64,000 nucleotides of DNA from Lutjanus erythropterus. Lineage: Eukaryota; Chordata; Actinopteri; Lutjaniformes; Lutjanidae. The stretch's first letter is position 1. Every line of letters begins with the position of its first letter. The stretch spans positions 1,240,001-1,304,000 of the forward strand of contig CM034596.1 of NCBI GenBank assembly GCA_020091685.1, in the 5' to 3' direction. The translations under genes and the position numbers were made by a program. The notes under the pieces are model-generated. The model was not told where the DNA came from. It saw nothing but the letters and a program-made list of their open reading frames with translations, and ran no database searches. Below are positions 11,553-24,573 of the stretch, piece after piece.

Positions 11553-13420
11553 ATGGCTCAGCATTATGGTGTTAGTGTTGTGGGTAAGAAACACAGGGCA
11601 AAATTAAAGCTGTGGTTTTGTCATTATTGGAACGAGGTCTTTTGGCTAAAGGAGTTTTGTATTAAATGCATTGCAGATGCTAAAAAATGGCTTTGGGTAA
11701 TGTTTCAGTCCGTCCTTACAGGGAGGGCTCAGGAGGCATATTTTGCTTTGTGCCTCCTGACTGTTTTAATTATGCTGTATGAATGTCCCTGACTCATTTT
11801 GCCAGAATTTCAGAAATTGGTAAAGGCTAACAAATGTGCAGCTTGTGATTTGATGTCACACTTCAACTGTTGATTTTCTGCTATTAAAGCTCATTTGTTT
11901 GATAGTTTTTGTGAGATGATTGTGCTGAAACAATTTAAAAACTTGACCCCTCAACGCTAAACTGTGCTTAAAGCAGCTGTACTGGCTGATGATTTTGATA
12001 TAGAGAGGTGTGTGCTCCTGATTTCATTGGAAAAGTGGGGTTGCTAACAATTTTTGAAGCCTGGTCCCTCGCCTAAATCCTTGTACACAAACACTGAGGG
12101 CACCAAAATGAAAGGACCCATGTCTGATGTTTAAATCAAAAGCTAAGCATCGGTCGTACTCTCATGCCCCTGCTGTTTTGTAAAACAGCATGGTCAGAGA
12201 CATCCAGGTGTTTTTCCAGCCTGCACTGTGATGTGAGCACAAAGCTGTAATTTGACTGCTGCAGACCCGCCTGCCTAAGTGTGTAGTGACACTATGGTGA
12301 CTGCAAAATATGTGGTTTCACTGCCTGATGTTCCTCCATCTGTTTCGAGGGAAGATCTGGTTAAGGGCTGATTCATCCGTCTACTTTGTGGGATGAGGTT
12401 TTGTCAGTTGAAAGAATAAGAGATGTTGCTCATTGTTACTTTCTCCGTTGTGAGGGTGATTTTGTTGGTGAAGCAAATTTCCAGAATATTGTGCAGAAAA
12501 ACTCTCATGAGTTGATGTTGAAAACTGATGATTGTGGACATTTGGGTGTAATAAAAACTTATGACTGTGTCCTGCACTATTTCTTTTGGCCTTGGTTGAA
12601 ACGCAATGTCTTGCCATGCATGCCAGCTCATTGGTAAACTCCTCTGCTCCACTTTCTCTACTTCCAGTAATCAGCCATTTGAACATTTTATTTCATCATA
12701 CATTGTGTGGGGCCTTTATCTCTGTCCAAGTCCAGTTGTGCATATGTGCTTACCGTAAAGTGCCAAACTGTGAGATATCCCGCTGCACACCTTTGGTGAA
12801 ATCGGTGGTCATGACTTTGACGCAGTTCATTCCACGTGTGGTTCTAGCTAATCTCATGTTGAGGCAGATCCTAAAACAGTGAGCAAAGCAAAAGCTGGCA
12901 CTGTTTCCATACCATGCACAGAGCCAGGTTGTGTTGGACTGTTTTCATCCGATGCTAAAACCAATGTTGCACGCCTATTGAATAGAAATGGGGAGAGAAC
13001 GGGAGGACGGACTGCTGTGGCTGATGTTATCAGCCATAATTCATGCACGAAAGCACTGGCTTTCATCTGCACAATCTTTTATTTGGTCAGACGCTGTGTG
13101 GTCCCTTAGCAGTTCTCAGAATTGATTTGAATCATTAGCTTCAAATTTTGACTGATTTTGTTAATGGGATTGGTCAGTGACTGTATATGGCAAAAGAAAC
13201 TGGAAGATGCCTAGGCTAATATGAGAAGACCGTTTCATCGCTGGGCTGAGCGCCACCGCCAGGCTGTAGCTCTAAAGCCACTTGTGAGTTAACCATTTAA
13301 AGTTGAGTTCACAGGCCCGTACGCTGCAAGGCTATTTTGTAAACAAAAGTGTTTGATCGCTCCTTCAAGCCAGAGAAAATCTGCTAAAGCCACATTATGC
13401 TCATGAGCCCCCAAGGGTCA
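11553..13420 (+). mobile_element. Ty3/gypsy LTR retrotransposon fossil (gag and integrase pieces)
   Basis: Recognised from protein traces. A gag-like piece near 11680-12000 has the family signature FQSVLTGRAQEAYFALC. An integrase zinc-finger piece near 12530-12600 has HLGVIKTYDCVLHYFFWPWL, and an integrase-core trace near 12760-12850 has SVVMTLTQFIPRVV. A weak integrase C-terminal trace may extend to about 13420. Protease and reverse transcriptase were not recognised, nor was a pair of LTRs. The element is broken many times and looks old. Its limits are approximate. Confidence 0.6.
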
Positions 13421-16115
13421 GAAAGCAAATGATATACCTACAGTGCACAACTGCAGCTTATCAACCTTGGTGCTCCTCCCACACATCATCAGATACCTGT
13501 TTCTGCCACCATGATCGTCTGCCTGCCTGTCTGCTTGCTAACCACACTTCACCACTACCTCTGCCGGACAAACATTACCTCGCTGTTCGCTATTCCTCCT
13601 CTTCTCCCTGCAACCCACCTGCAACAATTGCAACTGTTCAATAAATCTGTTAAACTGCTAAGAGTTAAAGACTAATTCATATCCTTTACTTAGAGGATTG
13701 TATTGACCAGGTTGGTTAAGCAACATTTGACAGTAAGTTTGACTTATTGGAGGACAACTGCTACAGTCGACGAGGGTGCAAGGGAAGGGACACATGATTG
13801 ACAGAGCAGGCAAAGTGCCTCAATTTTCAGTGAACCACAGTGGGACCTTTCCTCAGGAGAAAAAAAGTATTCTCTATGACATGAGACAAATATTTTTTTT
13901 TTCTCATTTGAATTATGCCACAAATTACATGTATGATATTTGCCAACTTAAGTTGTCATTTTAAAAGACAAGAAAGTCAATGTGATGTCACACCTTTCTT
14001 GCTCCAAAAGGTAACGTTAACCACTGAAGTTACGATGCCTGTGTGTTTTCATATTAAGATGCAGTCACACAAGTAACAGCTGATAAAAGGACCAGGAGTC
14101 GCTGAATAGGTCACTTAAGGTAAGATAGCATCACAAGGAACAGTGATTATGGTGCTGACATTGTTTAAGATGAAAGATGTAGTTCAGTGATAGGTTTCAC
14201 ATAAAACTAACCTAGGACAAAGATACCATGAGCTGCAACTTTCTTGACTTGTCCAATTATTCTTTAAGATGACAAACATCATATGTGTAGTTCATGACAC
14301 AATTGAAATGGTCTTTCACTGCTGACTACTGTTAATATTTTTCCTGAAGTAGGTCCAATGGGGCACACTGGAAGGAGAGGGACTTCGCCTCTATAGCTGC
14401 ATGTTGTAATGGTATTTCAAAATAAAAGCACTGTTTTTGAAATTTGATACAATCCTTTTTTTTCTTTTTTAAAGTTGACTGTTCACTTTTAAACAACCAC
14501 CATTGCTTCTGAAAATCCACCTGACATGACTATAGATGTGGACATGACTCAGGCAGAAATTGTGTACATGGATGAGGTAATTATTCATGTTACGTTTAGT
14601 CACATGTCCCCACCCTCTTCATTCCGCAGTCTCTGATGTATGTATTGTATTCTCTTTAGTTACAGTAATGAGCTAGCATTGGCTAGCAGGAAATGCACTG
14701 TTACCTTGAATATATTATAGAATTTTAATTTAACTAGATATTAATAGATAAATAGATAGATATTTTGAATAATATAAAGTACATAATTCAACAAAATACA
14801 TATGTCTGACATTTTAGACATTTAATGGAAAATTTTGCTCTGTATTTTGTATGTAAAATGAGCATTCAGAAAGAAATTAGTAACTACAGTTGTAAAGTAA
14901 ATGTAGTAGAGGAAAATGTCTATTTCACGCTGACATACAGTGCAGTAGAGGCAAAAAATAGAACGATAGAAATATGCAGGTAAAGTACAAGCACAGTACA
15001 GGACAGTACTTGAGTAACTGTCATATTTCACAGCTGCCAAGATGAGTAGATGTCAAGGGTATCACTAGGAAAATTCACTCTTGGTGCCAGATTTGCAGTG
15101 TTTAATGTAGATAAGGTATCGAATGATCAAGATATACTGTGTATACATGCAGGACGTATCTCAGTATCATGTTTGGCTGAGCACCACAGAATGTGTGGAT
15201 TTATCTTGTAATCTAAAATGACATTTTTTCCTTCACTTTTTTTTCTTCCTCCTGATGGTTGTCTATAAGGATAGTTTTACATTGTTTGACATTTTCCTAG
15301 TCCTTGTGAAATGCTCCACGTCAGAGAAGCTGTGGGTACCTACCTGAGCTGGACTCACACTGACACACACCTTGGCAGTGCAGAACAAGAGTCCATTCTC
15401 TTTCACTGCAGACCATGAAGTAAATACATCAGCGGTGTAACAGAAACGCTTCAGATGATGAATTGCCGCTAGTTCATTGGTTCGACTCTGACTTCATGTC
15501 TGAGTGAGTGACATTTCCTAAGAGCTAAGCTTTTCAACTTGTCCTGAGGTTTGCTGTAGCCACCCACAAATGCCACTTGAAACCCAAGCCAACAGTTTCT
15601 ATCAAACAATGAGTCAGGCATAAAAAGGACACACAATCCTGACCCCACTCGTTTATCCATGAATTGAAACATTTTTCCTTTGATGTTTCCAAATCTTGCT
15701 GTACTGTAATTGTCATCAATCATAGTCAGGTTCCTTGTACTGTGAGGTAAATCTTAGAAGCTTTAGTAAAGCTTCATGAGTAACGCGAGTTCTTTTAACT
15801 CATCATGGGTGTGAACACAACATCTGAATCTCACAATGCCAGTCAAAATATATACTTTATATCATTTTAGTTTAAGTTGGTTTTTTTTCAGCTAGAAGAG
15901 TGCACTCAGTAGTGTGCAGAGCTGTACCAATAGTTGGTGAAGCACCTACTGCAATCCCACTGCCAGATTTGATTTGAATAAGTTTTGAAGTTTTGAATAA
16001 AGTTTTTTTTCTGTATAGTGCAATTTTACTTATCTAGTAAAATAAAAGTTTTTATTAAAGTGTTTTTCTGTAGTTTGTCTCAGGTTTCATTTGCATGTGG
16101 AAAAGTAGTGGTATT
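13421..16115. other. No gene seen
   Basis: Contains a pyrimidine-rich stretch at 13480-13650 ending CAATAAATCTGTTAA, which resembles the tail of an old retroelement, then AT-rich sequence. A short plus-strand block at 14526-14576 (MTIDVDMTQAEIVYMDE followed by GTAATT) has exon-like form but no acceptor I trust. The 84-codon minus-strand ORF at 15469-15723 has no recognised domain. Confidence 0.4.
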
Positions 16116-16151
16116 GTAACCAAGCATCCTGGGTTCATGATGCTTGGTTAC
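16116..16151. repeat. Perfect 13-bp inverted repeat with 10-base loop
   Basis: GTAACCAAGCATC and GATGCTTGGTTAC flank CTGGGTTCAT. It would form a stable hairpin in DNA or RNA. No promoter or RNA-gene context is seen, and a small transposon relic is possible. Confidence 0.7.
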
Positions 16152-16314
16152 AACTGTATCAACTTAATAAAGAAACAAAAAAATGGACAATAACTTCAAA
16201 TATATATAGTTGTAGTAGTGAAGTCTGCACCTCTCATTTGTTAACAAGCGGACCTTGAATGCTTCAGTATGGTGACCACACAGACACATAGAGGAGAGGC
16301 CAGTGAAGCTAACA

Positions 16315-16874
16315 AAATAGGGATTTATTATTATTTATTCATCCTATGCCCAACTGGATCATAACAAAATGGTGAATGGAATTAATCTGCAGATGACACA
16401 CAACCTATCACATAGGGGAGATTTACAGCAATGTAAAGCTTTTTATCTCTTCTTCATGTTTTCAGGGAAATTATTATCACATATGATCACCAGAAATCCA
16501 TAAACTTACACTTTCCTCAGCAATTACCATACTCATGACATCATTACACATAAGACATTTATACTCTATAACTTATAACAGTATTTTGTATTCTCTAAAC
16601 ACAACAACATAAAGTAATTCAAATTCTCACTAAAGCTGTAGCACATTTACACTTGGCACTCGATTCAGAATGCGTGTTATTATTGTGCAAACACATGACT
16701 CATGTCGAATGAACTGAATACACATTAGAAAGAATGCAGATCTGTTGTTGAAGTTATTGTTCGAGTACATATGCACATGGTACAGACTGTGTTGTAGTAG
16801 TTTCTCTCAGATGGAGCTGGCCAAAGTAAATATTTAATAATCGTCACTACATTAAGATCTTAGTGATCTCATCC
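16315..16874 (-). CDS. Possible last coding exon and 3' UTR of a host gene
   Basis: Read on the minus strand, a good acceptor (pyrimidine tract then CAG, ending at 16875) is followed by G-GAT-GAG-ATC-ACT-AAG and then ATC-TTA-ATG-TAG, i.e. DEITKILM and stop at 16847. Below that, about 520 bases without transposon signatures lead to AATAAA-type hexamers near 16329-16324, as expected for a 3' UTR and poly(A) site. The coding part is only eight codons, so the gene cannot be named and no upstream exon was located with confidence. A chance match is quite possible. Confidence 0.25.
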
Positions 16875-17078
16875 CTGAAAAAGGAGAAGAAAATGCTTGT
16901 ATCAGTCAGGCGAACAACACAGAAGCCTGTCCTTAGATATTAGTGAACTGCAGCCATGAGAAATGCCATCCAGAGGTTTGAAGCTTAAATCCATAAATGT
17001 ATCCAAAAATGGATGTATCTTATTTTGAAAAAGTGAAACTCATGCTAGAGATCACCACATCTGGACAACTGGAGAGTA

Positions 17079-17139
17079 TGAATGTTTAGTGCTGAACCAA
17101 TAAGCTGATTAATCGATTAGTCTGTTGATAGAAATGCAT
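17079..17139. repeat. Fragment of an ATCGATTAG-type dispersed repeat
   Basis: Contains GCTGATTAATCGATTAGTC followed by TGTTGATAGAAATG, the pattern of the same abundant fish repeat seen at 23788-24060. It abuts the MITE starting at 17142. Confidence 0.45.
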
Positions 17140-17141
17140 GC

Positions 17142-18001
17142 TAACACTTAATTTGAAGGGGTGTGCATAAGGCTGTCATAACTCTGTCATAACCATGACA
17201 TAACGACTGTCATGAAGATGTCAGAGTCTTTATGAATGTTTGTGGTTGCTGTCAATAACTGTCTTGGTCAGTTATACCCTTTTTAATGTAAAGTTCACAT
17301 TGCTGCAAGGACAATGTCTTGTCCTTGTTATGGCAACCTGACATTAATGAAAACAACATAACCTGTTAGTGTCTTTTGTTATAACAGCTTATCATTTATA
17401 AGTGTGTCATAAATATTTATTTTGTCCCAAAAGTGGCACACCTTGGGCTTGAAGATGTCATTACATTTTATTACACCGTCAAATGTTTTTGTAATGGTGT
17501 CATGAATAATTTCCTGGAATTCAGGTAAGGCGCTACCATTTGGACTTGTCATAAGGATGTCATTGAATGTTATAAGGCCACTTTAGCAACAGAATACAGT
17601 ACCACGATAGCTAGCTAGTTGACTTGTTGCTCAAGTAGGGTAACCACTGTCTGCAGTTATCTATAGCTGGTATTAGCGAGTTAGCTCGGTTAGCTGTGGA
17701 GCATATCACCTAATTAGCTCAGCCTCGGGTTGCCAGGAGCCAAACCCAGCAAGAAAACCATCGTAGTTGTCCTTGTCAGACTGGGCATCATAGGTCTCAG
17801 AGGAGGAAGAGTTTTCATCTTGGTTTATGTCAAGTTGTCATAACAAAGACATCTCAACCTTGCTGACTTTTCATTAAATGACTCTTAATGGTAACAGTGA
17901 TAAACATTCAAAAAGACACTGTCACGTTCATGGCAGGTGTCATGGCATGGTTATGACAGTGTAATGACAGTCTTATGCACACCACTCCAAATAAAGTGTT
18001 A
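17142..18001. mobile_element. MITE with long terminal inverted repeats
   Basis: The left end TAACACTTAATTTGAAGG and the reverse complement of the right end (TAACACTTTATTTGGAGTGG) align for about 60 bp, including GTGTGCATAAG and CTGTCATAACCATG. Total length is about 860 bp. The ends are also internally repetitive for GTCATAAC-like units. There is no coding sequence. Target duplication not resolved. Confidence 0.75.
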
Positions 18002-18602
18002 CCCAATCCTTTTCACTGCAGTACGTGTGATAGGTGAGTAACTCCTGACCATTTCACCCCTTTTTTCCAGGCATGAACTGCTTTTCCTCACAACAAGTTT
18101 GAAAGAACAAGCTAGGTTGACATAGGTGGGTGATGTGAGTTTACTATCAGGCTGTTTGGCTCTTAGTAACTGAATGTTAAAACGGACAAAGTAAGCAGGC
18201 AGTTAAACTGGGGAGCTGCACTTGTGGCCTTGGTTGCAAATCTCTGCAGGCTCTCACATAGAACAGTAGTGAAACTCAATCCCTGTACTGTAAAACTGTA
18301 AGGCAGCCCAGCGTGTGTTTGTGCGTACATGTACTGTATTTGTGTGCATGTGTACATGTTGAGACAGCTTCAATCCAAAGTACCATAGTTCATGTCAGCA
18401 AAGCGGCTAGGTGTTTATGACTGTGATGGAACACAGTGGCTCATGTTTTCATTGCAGACAAAGGCTGGAGCATACATGTGTCATTTGAAAGCACTTATTA
18501 CCCATGCTGTGTACTTTAATGATTGCAACATTTTTTTTTTTTGGCATCCTAACATTCACATTTTGTGTCCACACAACAATCAGAAAATTCATTATTTGGA
18601 GC

Positions 18603-19389
18603 TTGGGTCTTCAACAGAGGGTCCGCAACCTCTGTTAGGCCCTCAGAGCTACTGCAAGGGGGCTACTAAATTATTGTTTGATATGTTTTGTTCCCAAAAA
18701 TTAAAATATGTCTGAAAATACACATTTAACATGAATCCAATATATTATTAGCAAAGAAAAGTCAGCCTATTCGCAAAAAAACAAAACAGTGAAAGCTAAC
18801 ATTTCCACATTAAAATGTCTAACATTTTCACATTAAATTTTTGATATATTTTGTTGAGTTGTGTACTTAAATTATCCCAAATATTTCCAACCATGGTCAA
18901 ACCCTGAGAAATCCAGAACTTTATTCAAGATAATGGTGCGTTTCCTACTAGCCACTGGTTTTATTTGACTTCCAGAAAAAAACATGCAATATGTCAGATA
19001 CATCAGAGAGTGAGGAAGAAGTTGGCAGACGTGATTAAACATAAGGTGAATAAAAATTTACATTACATCGTCTGTGAACATGACTTCTGCCTGAGTAATG
19101 TCAGATAGATTTTAATCAGAAGTGGTGGTTGTATATCAGTAAATAAGATCAACCACAATGGATCATTTTGTAACTTCAAAAGCCAGGGACTCACCTCAGA
19201 AACCACTGGCAAATGTGCAGAGAATGAGGTTTATGCACATGAGCCATGTCGCAGCTGCTGCAGCTACAGGTAAGCGCAAATGAGAGAAGACCCCAAAATA
19301 TTAGATGCAGTATATGTAGGAAGGGGTCCCTGCTCCATCTCTCTGTGACCTAAGGGGTCCATACCCCGAAAAACATTGAAGACCCCTAA
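18603..19389. mobile_element. hAT-type non-autonomous element
   Basis: Left end TTGGGTCTTCAAC, right end TTGAAGACCCCTAA: short inverted termini like the CAGGGGTCTTCAAC ends of hAT/Charlie families. Flanks TTTGGAGC (18595-18602) and TTTAGAGT (19390-19397) match at 6 of 8 positions, fitting an aged 8-bp target duplication. The interior is AT-rich with no transposase trace. Confidence 0.6.
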
Positions 19390-19397
19390 TTTAGAGT

Positions 19398-22300
19398 AAT
19401 TTAATCAATTAAAACTAGTTATTCAGCCTCATAAGTTTTGGTAGCAATGCAGATTGGCACTGTAGAAACCTGCTTTCAGTCTGCTACTCACCCAGCAGAC
19501 ATGACAGTATTTTGCAGCTCCTCTGAGTGCAGTCTAACTCAGACTGACAGATATTCCACCTCTTAGAGACTATGACTTCATTGCACAATGAATAATAAAT
19601 AGGTGAGATGGAGACACACACCATGCAGTTATCTTACGTTACGTCATTTGTGCCCATTCACGGGATATAATAATAGTCTGTGTTACTTTTGGTTTTGTTA
19701 ATTATTTATTTATTCATCGCACTGTGTATGAATTGTATGAGTATACATCTGTTCTACAAGAAAGCCATGTGGACAACATTTACATAACACAATGCATACT
19801 TTGTTGCTGCTGTGAGTTAAAAAATATAGAATGAGCAAATCTAATTCAAATGACTAATGTGTTTTGGTGTCTGAAATATATTACTTTGATCTGTTTTGGA
19901 AAAAATGCTAAAAAGGCAACTGTTTTCAGCAAAAAAAAAAGCTTTGATAAACTCACTGTACGCTACCTGCCCAGCAATAGGGTTACAGACAAAAGACAAG
20001 CAGTATTCTGCACGCTGAAAGTCAGGGTGACCTGTCTTGAAATTATCTTAAAGGAAATATGAATGTTTTTGTTTGACCACTTCACGTTTATTTGAGTTCA
20101 AATTAATGCTGAATGTTCAGCAAGTGTCTGCTTATGAGTTGTGAGAAATTAATGATAATCTTTTAGAAGGAGTAAGTGTTTATAGCTGAGCAATATTTTA
20201 ATGGGGTCTGGCAGGCAGTTACTGACCTCCAACTTCAGGGTGTGTAATTTTGTTTTCAGGATAACAGGCTTAAATTTACAACTCTATTGACTCACAGCTG
20301 GCAGAGTTATAAGCTATAAAGATCAACTTTCAGTGTTGGATTTGTTGCTTCTGTCAAAATGTTGTGCTCGTCGTGCACTCCTGTTCAGTGTTCCTGCAGC
20401 CTGCAGGCAACCTGCCTATGCTTTGAGTCTGCGGAGGAGAGGGCGGGGTTAAAAAACTTGCTTCAACCACAGTTTGTATATTAAAGACGGATTCAATCTA
20501 TTTAATATACCATCTATGGCTCCATTTCACTATATGGACTGCTGTGCTTTTTGAATGCTATGGTGTTACATATTTCTGATTTAAAGTGAAAAACAGCTTT
20601 TCTTTCTCTTAGCACTGAATTCACAGCAGTGCCTTAACAGAGAAGATACCTGAGACAGAATTTGGAGTGAGTTCTAATTATAGTTAGAACTTTAGGTGCT
20701 GCAGCTAATGTTTCAAAGCATGAATCAATTCTTACTCTTTATATGTTTTCTATCAAAATGTTGCAGCTTATTAAAATGCTCCATTTGCTTCAGACATCAG
20801 ACTTTGTTACTTGCTTTGTACCACAGTTAAAACATCTGCTTGGCTTTATAAAATGGAATAATTATTAAGAAAAACAAAACAATATCATTTTCAGAATAAT
20901 TTAAAGAAGGATTTTCCTCTGTCTTTAGTGTTATTACATGCAAATGCCACGATCATCTTTCCCCAGCATGTCCCGGGGTTCAAATCACACAAGCCTGGTA
21001 TTGTGCGTCACAACAAGGAGTTTCTGGAAAGGAGAACCAAAGTAGGTATGTGCAAAGAGAAGAATGACACTATTGTGTGCGGCTGATTGCAGAGTGCAGA
21101 ATCTTGTTAACCTTTGGAATCTGGCACAGTATCTAGCTGGCAGGAACACAAGGGCTGGCACCTGCTTTTGATATGCCTGGACAAGGAGGAACGTGGACAA
21201 CCTTGTGTCTCATGCACTTGTCTACAAATGCATGCGTACACACACAGGCAAAAAAAAAATCTGTTTTGTAATGTATACTTAAAACTTGCAAACTTATACT
21301 TACAATTGCAAAGCAAGGTAACTTGTTTTTTTTACTGGAGGGACTGAAGATAGATAAAAGTAAGATGTGTTCTAGCGTCATTTTTAAAATTTCCTTTCTG
21401 TTTCTTGTAGACAGTTGTTAAGGAGGAATTATCCATAGTTGTGCTGACCTTCTACAGGCAATAAACATTAACAGAGATACAATGGGCCTCATGCAGCATC
21501 ATCTTAAATTGTTTCTTATATTTTCTCTTAATTTTCAGTTTAAAAAGTAAGTAAAATAAAATGAGAGAAGTCCTCCAGACGCACCAAATGTTCTTAACCA
21601 TCCAAAATATGATTTTACCCAGATGTGCTGAATGATAAATTCTTAATCATAAAGTGATGGAATGCGACCAGTTACTATATTAGTAAAGGTAAACACCATA
21701 TAAGGGCAGGTGTGCAAACACTCTGGCACATGACAGAGAATTGAAAACGCCAACAAAAAAAGACTGTAAGAAGAAGAATTCCAATCAATGGTTTAATCAA
21801 AAGGTTGGCAGTAAGGGAAAAAAAAAAAAATAAAAGTTTTTGCTTTTTTTCCTGACTGGTCAGAGTTTAAAGGAAAAGCTTTATATATATATATTTTACA
21901 CTTTTATTTTAAACATTTAATAAACAGTGTTATGATAAATTTAGGTCTACTAGTCTTCTAACTTGTTATTACACTATGTCAGTTTATGGGCTCCAAATTT
22001 GTGAAGCAGGAAATAAATGTGGGAAGACTTGTAAAATATGTAAATTATTATGCCCTAAAGGCACCCCTTTAGGTGAATTATTATTGATTATTGTATAGTT
22101 ATAGATATTGTAATTATAATTATGTCAAATAATTATATACAAATAACAATTTTATTTCTATAAATAACAATTATATATATTTAAATATTTTTTTAACCTG
22201 TGATTCCTTGCAGTGTACAAACAGTTAGTGGGCTGTAAAAACCAAATATTTTTCTCGTATCTTAGTAAGTGTGCTCTTGGCCACTTGTAAAATTTTCTTT

Positions 22301-23787
22301 TACTGTAAACAGTGGCCAATCCCATAAGTCAGTGAGTGCTAATAAAATAAGAACAAATCATGGATGCAAACAAAAAATAAGTCATTTTGCTATCAAGGTA
22401 AAGACAAGGCTGCCAGTTATACTAATTAAGGTCCTGTTCCATTTAGTGTAGCACAGCCTTTCCAGTGAGCCAGCATGCACAGTAGCAGCACCCTGACTCT
22501 GTTTAACCTGAATGGAATGGAACCTTAATTAGTATCATTAGTAAAGCTTGTGTTACTAATTTTCTTTCAGTTTTCTATTTCATATTACAATGGCTGCTGT
22601 GAAAAAGGCACATCTCATCAAAAATAGACATTCCACAATCCACAATATACAGTAAAGGTACATTATTTATATCCAAACACTGCATGATATTAAAAGCAAT
22701 TTATCCAAAATCATTTCTTCAATAAGGATAATAATATTAGACTTGTGGTAGATCTCAGGGTATCATAATTTCATGTTTCGCTCACTCATGAACATGTCTC
22801 CCACCAGTTCATTAAAAAGCACAACTATAATGTTGATGTTGTCATCCACCACCAGCCAGTGTGTGCATCTCTACATTATTTTAAATATTGAGCAGAACCG
22901 TTTTTAGTCACGCCCCAGACTCATGACCAAAGTTTCGCCCGTCTGTATCCCGTGATATATATTTTTCTCGTCTGGAGCAGCATTTCATGGTCTGCTGAGT
23001 TAAAAGCAGTACTAGAGCCCCGGGGTGACTGTTTTGTCTGTCAGCTACAAGTGCTGAGGCTCGCTCATTTTATCATTTACTGACCTGAGACAACCCTCCA
23101 CTGTTATAATTGGTTACCAACCTAAAAATGGGACCGATTCTCTCCACCATGGTTGCTCGATTGTACTCTTACTTTTGTTGCTTTTGCCTTGATATTGTGC
23201 CAGTTCCCTTTATAAAACTTCCTTTGGCCCCACGCCAAACTCACTCAGAGTGCCCTCAAACAGCCCCTGGCTGGCTCATCCGAGAACTGCAGGTGTTCCC
23301 ACTGGTTGCGGCCATGACCTCACCCCTTTCTGCCCCTAAATGGGCACTTGCCAGCGGATTCACACACCCAGGGGGTCTGCATCAGAATGATTGCACTTGA
23401 ATTGGACTGTGGGAGGGGGGTGCTTTATTTGGAGGCCAAAGGCACAGCACTGTAGCATTGTGGCCATCATCTGGTAACAATGACACAGCAGAACCAATCG
23501 ACATCAGTAGGAGCTTAGACACAGCTGCAGCTACAAGCCCACAATGACACAGCATGGCTCTCCTGAGGGGACATGATGTACTTGCTCAGAGGCTTTTCCT
23601 GAACAACTTGGATATGTACCAATAGGTATGTAGATATTTGTTGTCATTTGCATAATGAATAATTAAGCCATATCTAATTTCACTAGAAATCATTTCCATC
23701 AAATCATGTCTTTTATTTATAGATCAAAGAAAGGAAAATTATTTTATTTTGGATCTATATCGCTGTGAGAACAATGCAGAATCTGTG
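19398..23787. other. No gene seen, scattered repeat pieces
   Basis: Short ORFs only. Recognisable patches are GGGCCTCATGCA at 21485-21496 (family also at 26557 and 34782) and the AT-rich low-complexity stretch 22070-22195. The GC-richer stretch 22915-23580 has a 96-codon ORF (23110-23400) of unconvincing composition, with no domain I recognise. Confidence 0.5.
20476..20522. repeat. Short repeat shared with 51848-51903 and 59667-59716
   Basis: GTATATTAAAGACGGATTCA with TTTAATATACCATCTATGGC matches, in one orientation or the other, ATAGACTGTATATCAAATTG at 59672 and TAGACTGTATATTAAACAGG at 51854, each followed by TTGAAAT and a TTAATAT-like motif. It is probably the end of one dispersed element. 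Confidence 0.45.
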
Positions 23788-24060
23788 CTAGGACTGCAAC
23801 AAATGATTATTTTCATTATTGATGAATCTACTGATTATTTTCTTGATTAATCGATCAGTTGTTTTGTCCATAAAATGTCAGAAAACGGTAAAAGATGTAG
23901 ATCTCTGTTTGCCAGTGACATCTAGCAAGTCCAAGATATGGTTGTCCTAAAATGTCTTGTTTTGACCACAGTGCAAAGACATTCCATTTGCTGTCACAGA
24001 GGACTAATGAAACCACAAATATTCACATTTCGATGTTGGATTCACAGAACTTTGGACATG
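23788..24060 (+). repeat. Abundant fish dispersed repeat (ATTAATCGAT type)
   Basis: GACTGCAACAAATGATTATT, TTTCTTGATTAATCGATCAG, CATAAAATGTCAGAAAACGG and CCTAAAATGTCTTGTTTTGA follow in the order I recall for a very common fish repeat. The ORF at 23938-24162 lies partly in it and is not a gene. Confidence 0.6.
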
Positions 24061-24444
24061 AATTATCATGTGACCAGAGTTCCTCCATCTAAAGTGATGC
24101 TGTGTACACTGTATTTAGAACACTGTCAGCACTTTACTTTGCCGTTGGACAGCCTTTTCTGATAAGAAATCTCCATTATATAAGTCAAATATTGCTCTCT
24201 CTTGCTCACTTTACTGGTGAAATCAGTAATTCTACTTTGCAGAACATTGGAGTTGCCGGTCTACCTCTGCCTTGACTGGTTAGTTTGTGTTACTGTGGGA
24301 CTTTGGTGCTGTGAAAGGACAGCTTGAATTCACAAAAGTCACACAGTAAAAAAAAAAAGTGGTGATGTTAAGATATTGTGCACTTTTTTAGGGGTCTAAA
24401 ATACATTTTACTGCTGACCCTGACCCGTAGCATAGTAAATTGAA

Positions 24445-24573
24445 TAACTTCCTACACCTGTACTCCTCTCCGCTTCTACAAACTGGGCGCATTATGACCA
24501 CTATCTACTGTAGGTGAATCACTGACTACCTCATACAACCTCCCTTCAAAATAATCCAAACTATCCCTTTAAG
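24445..24573. repeat. MITE terminal fragment ending CTATCCCTTTAA
   Basis: CTTCCTACACCTGTACTC through CAACCTCCCTTCAAAATAAT to CCAAACTATCCCTTTAAG. The terminal CCCTTTAA resembles the end at 33331-33334. It is a common fish non-coding repeat. Confidence 0.5.

Noticed and set aside
15469-15723. Overlapping minus-strand ORFs of 84 and 61 codons as host coding sequence
   Set aside because: Two frames are open at once, no domain is recognised and no splice signals frame them.
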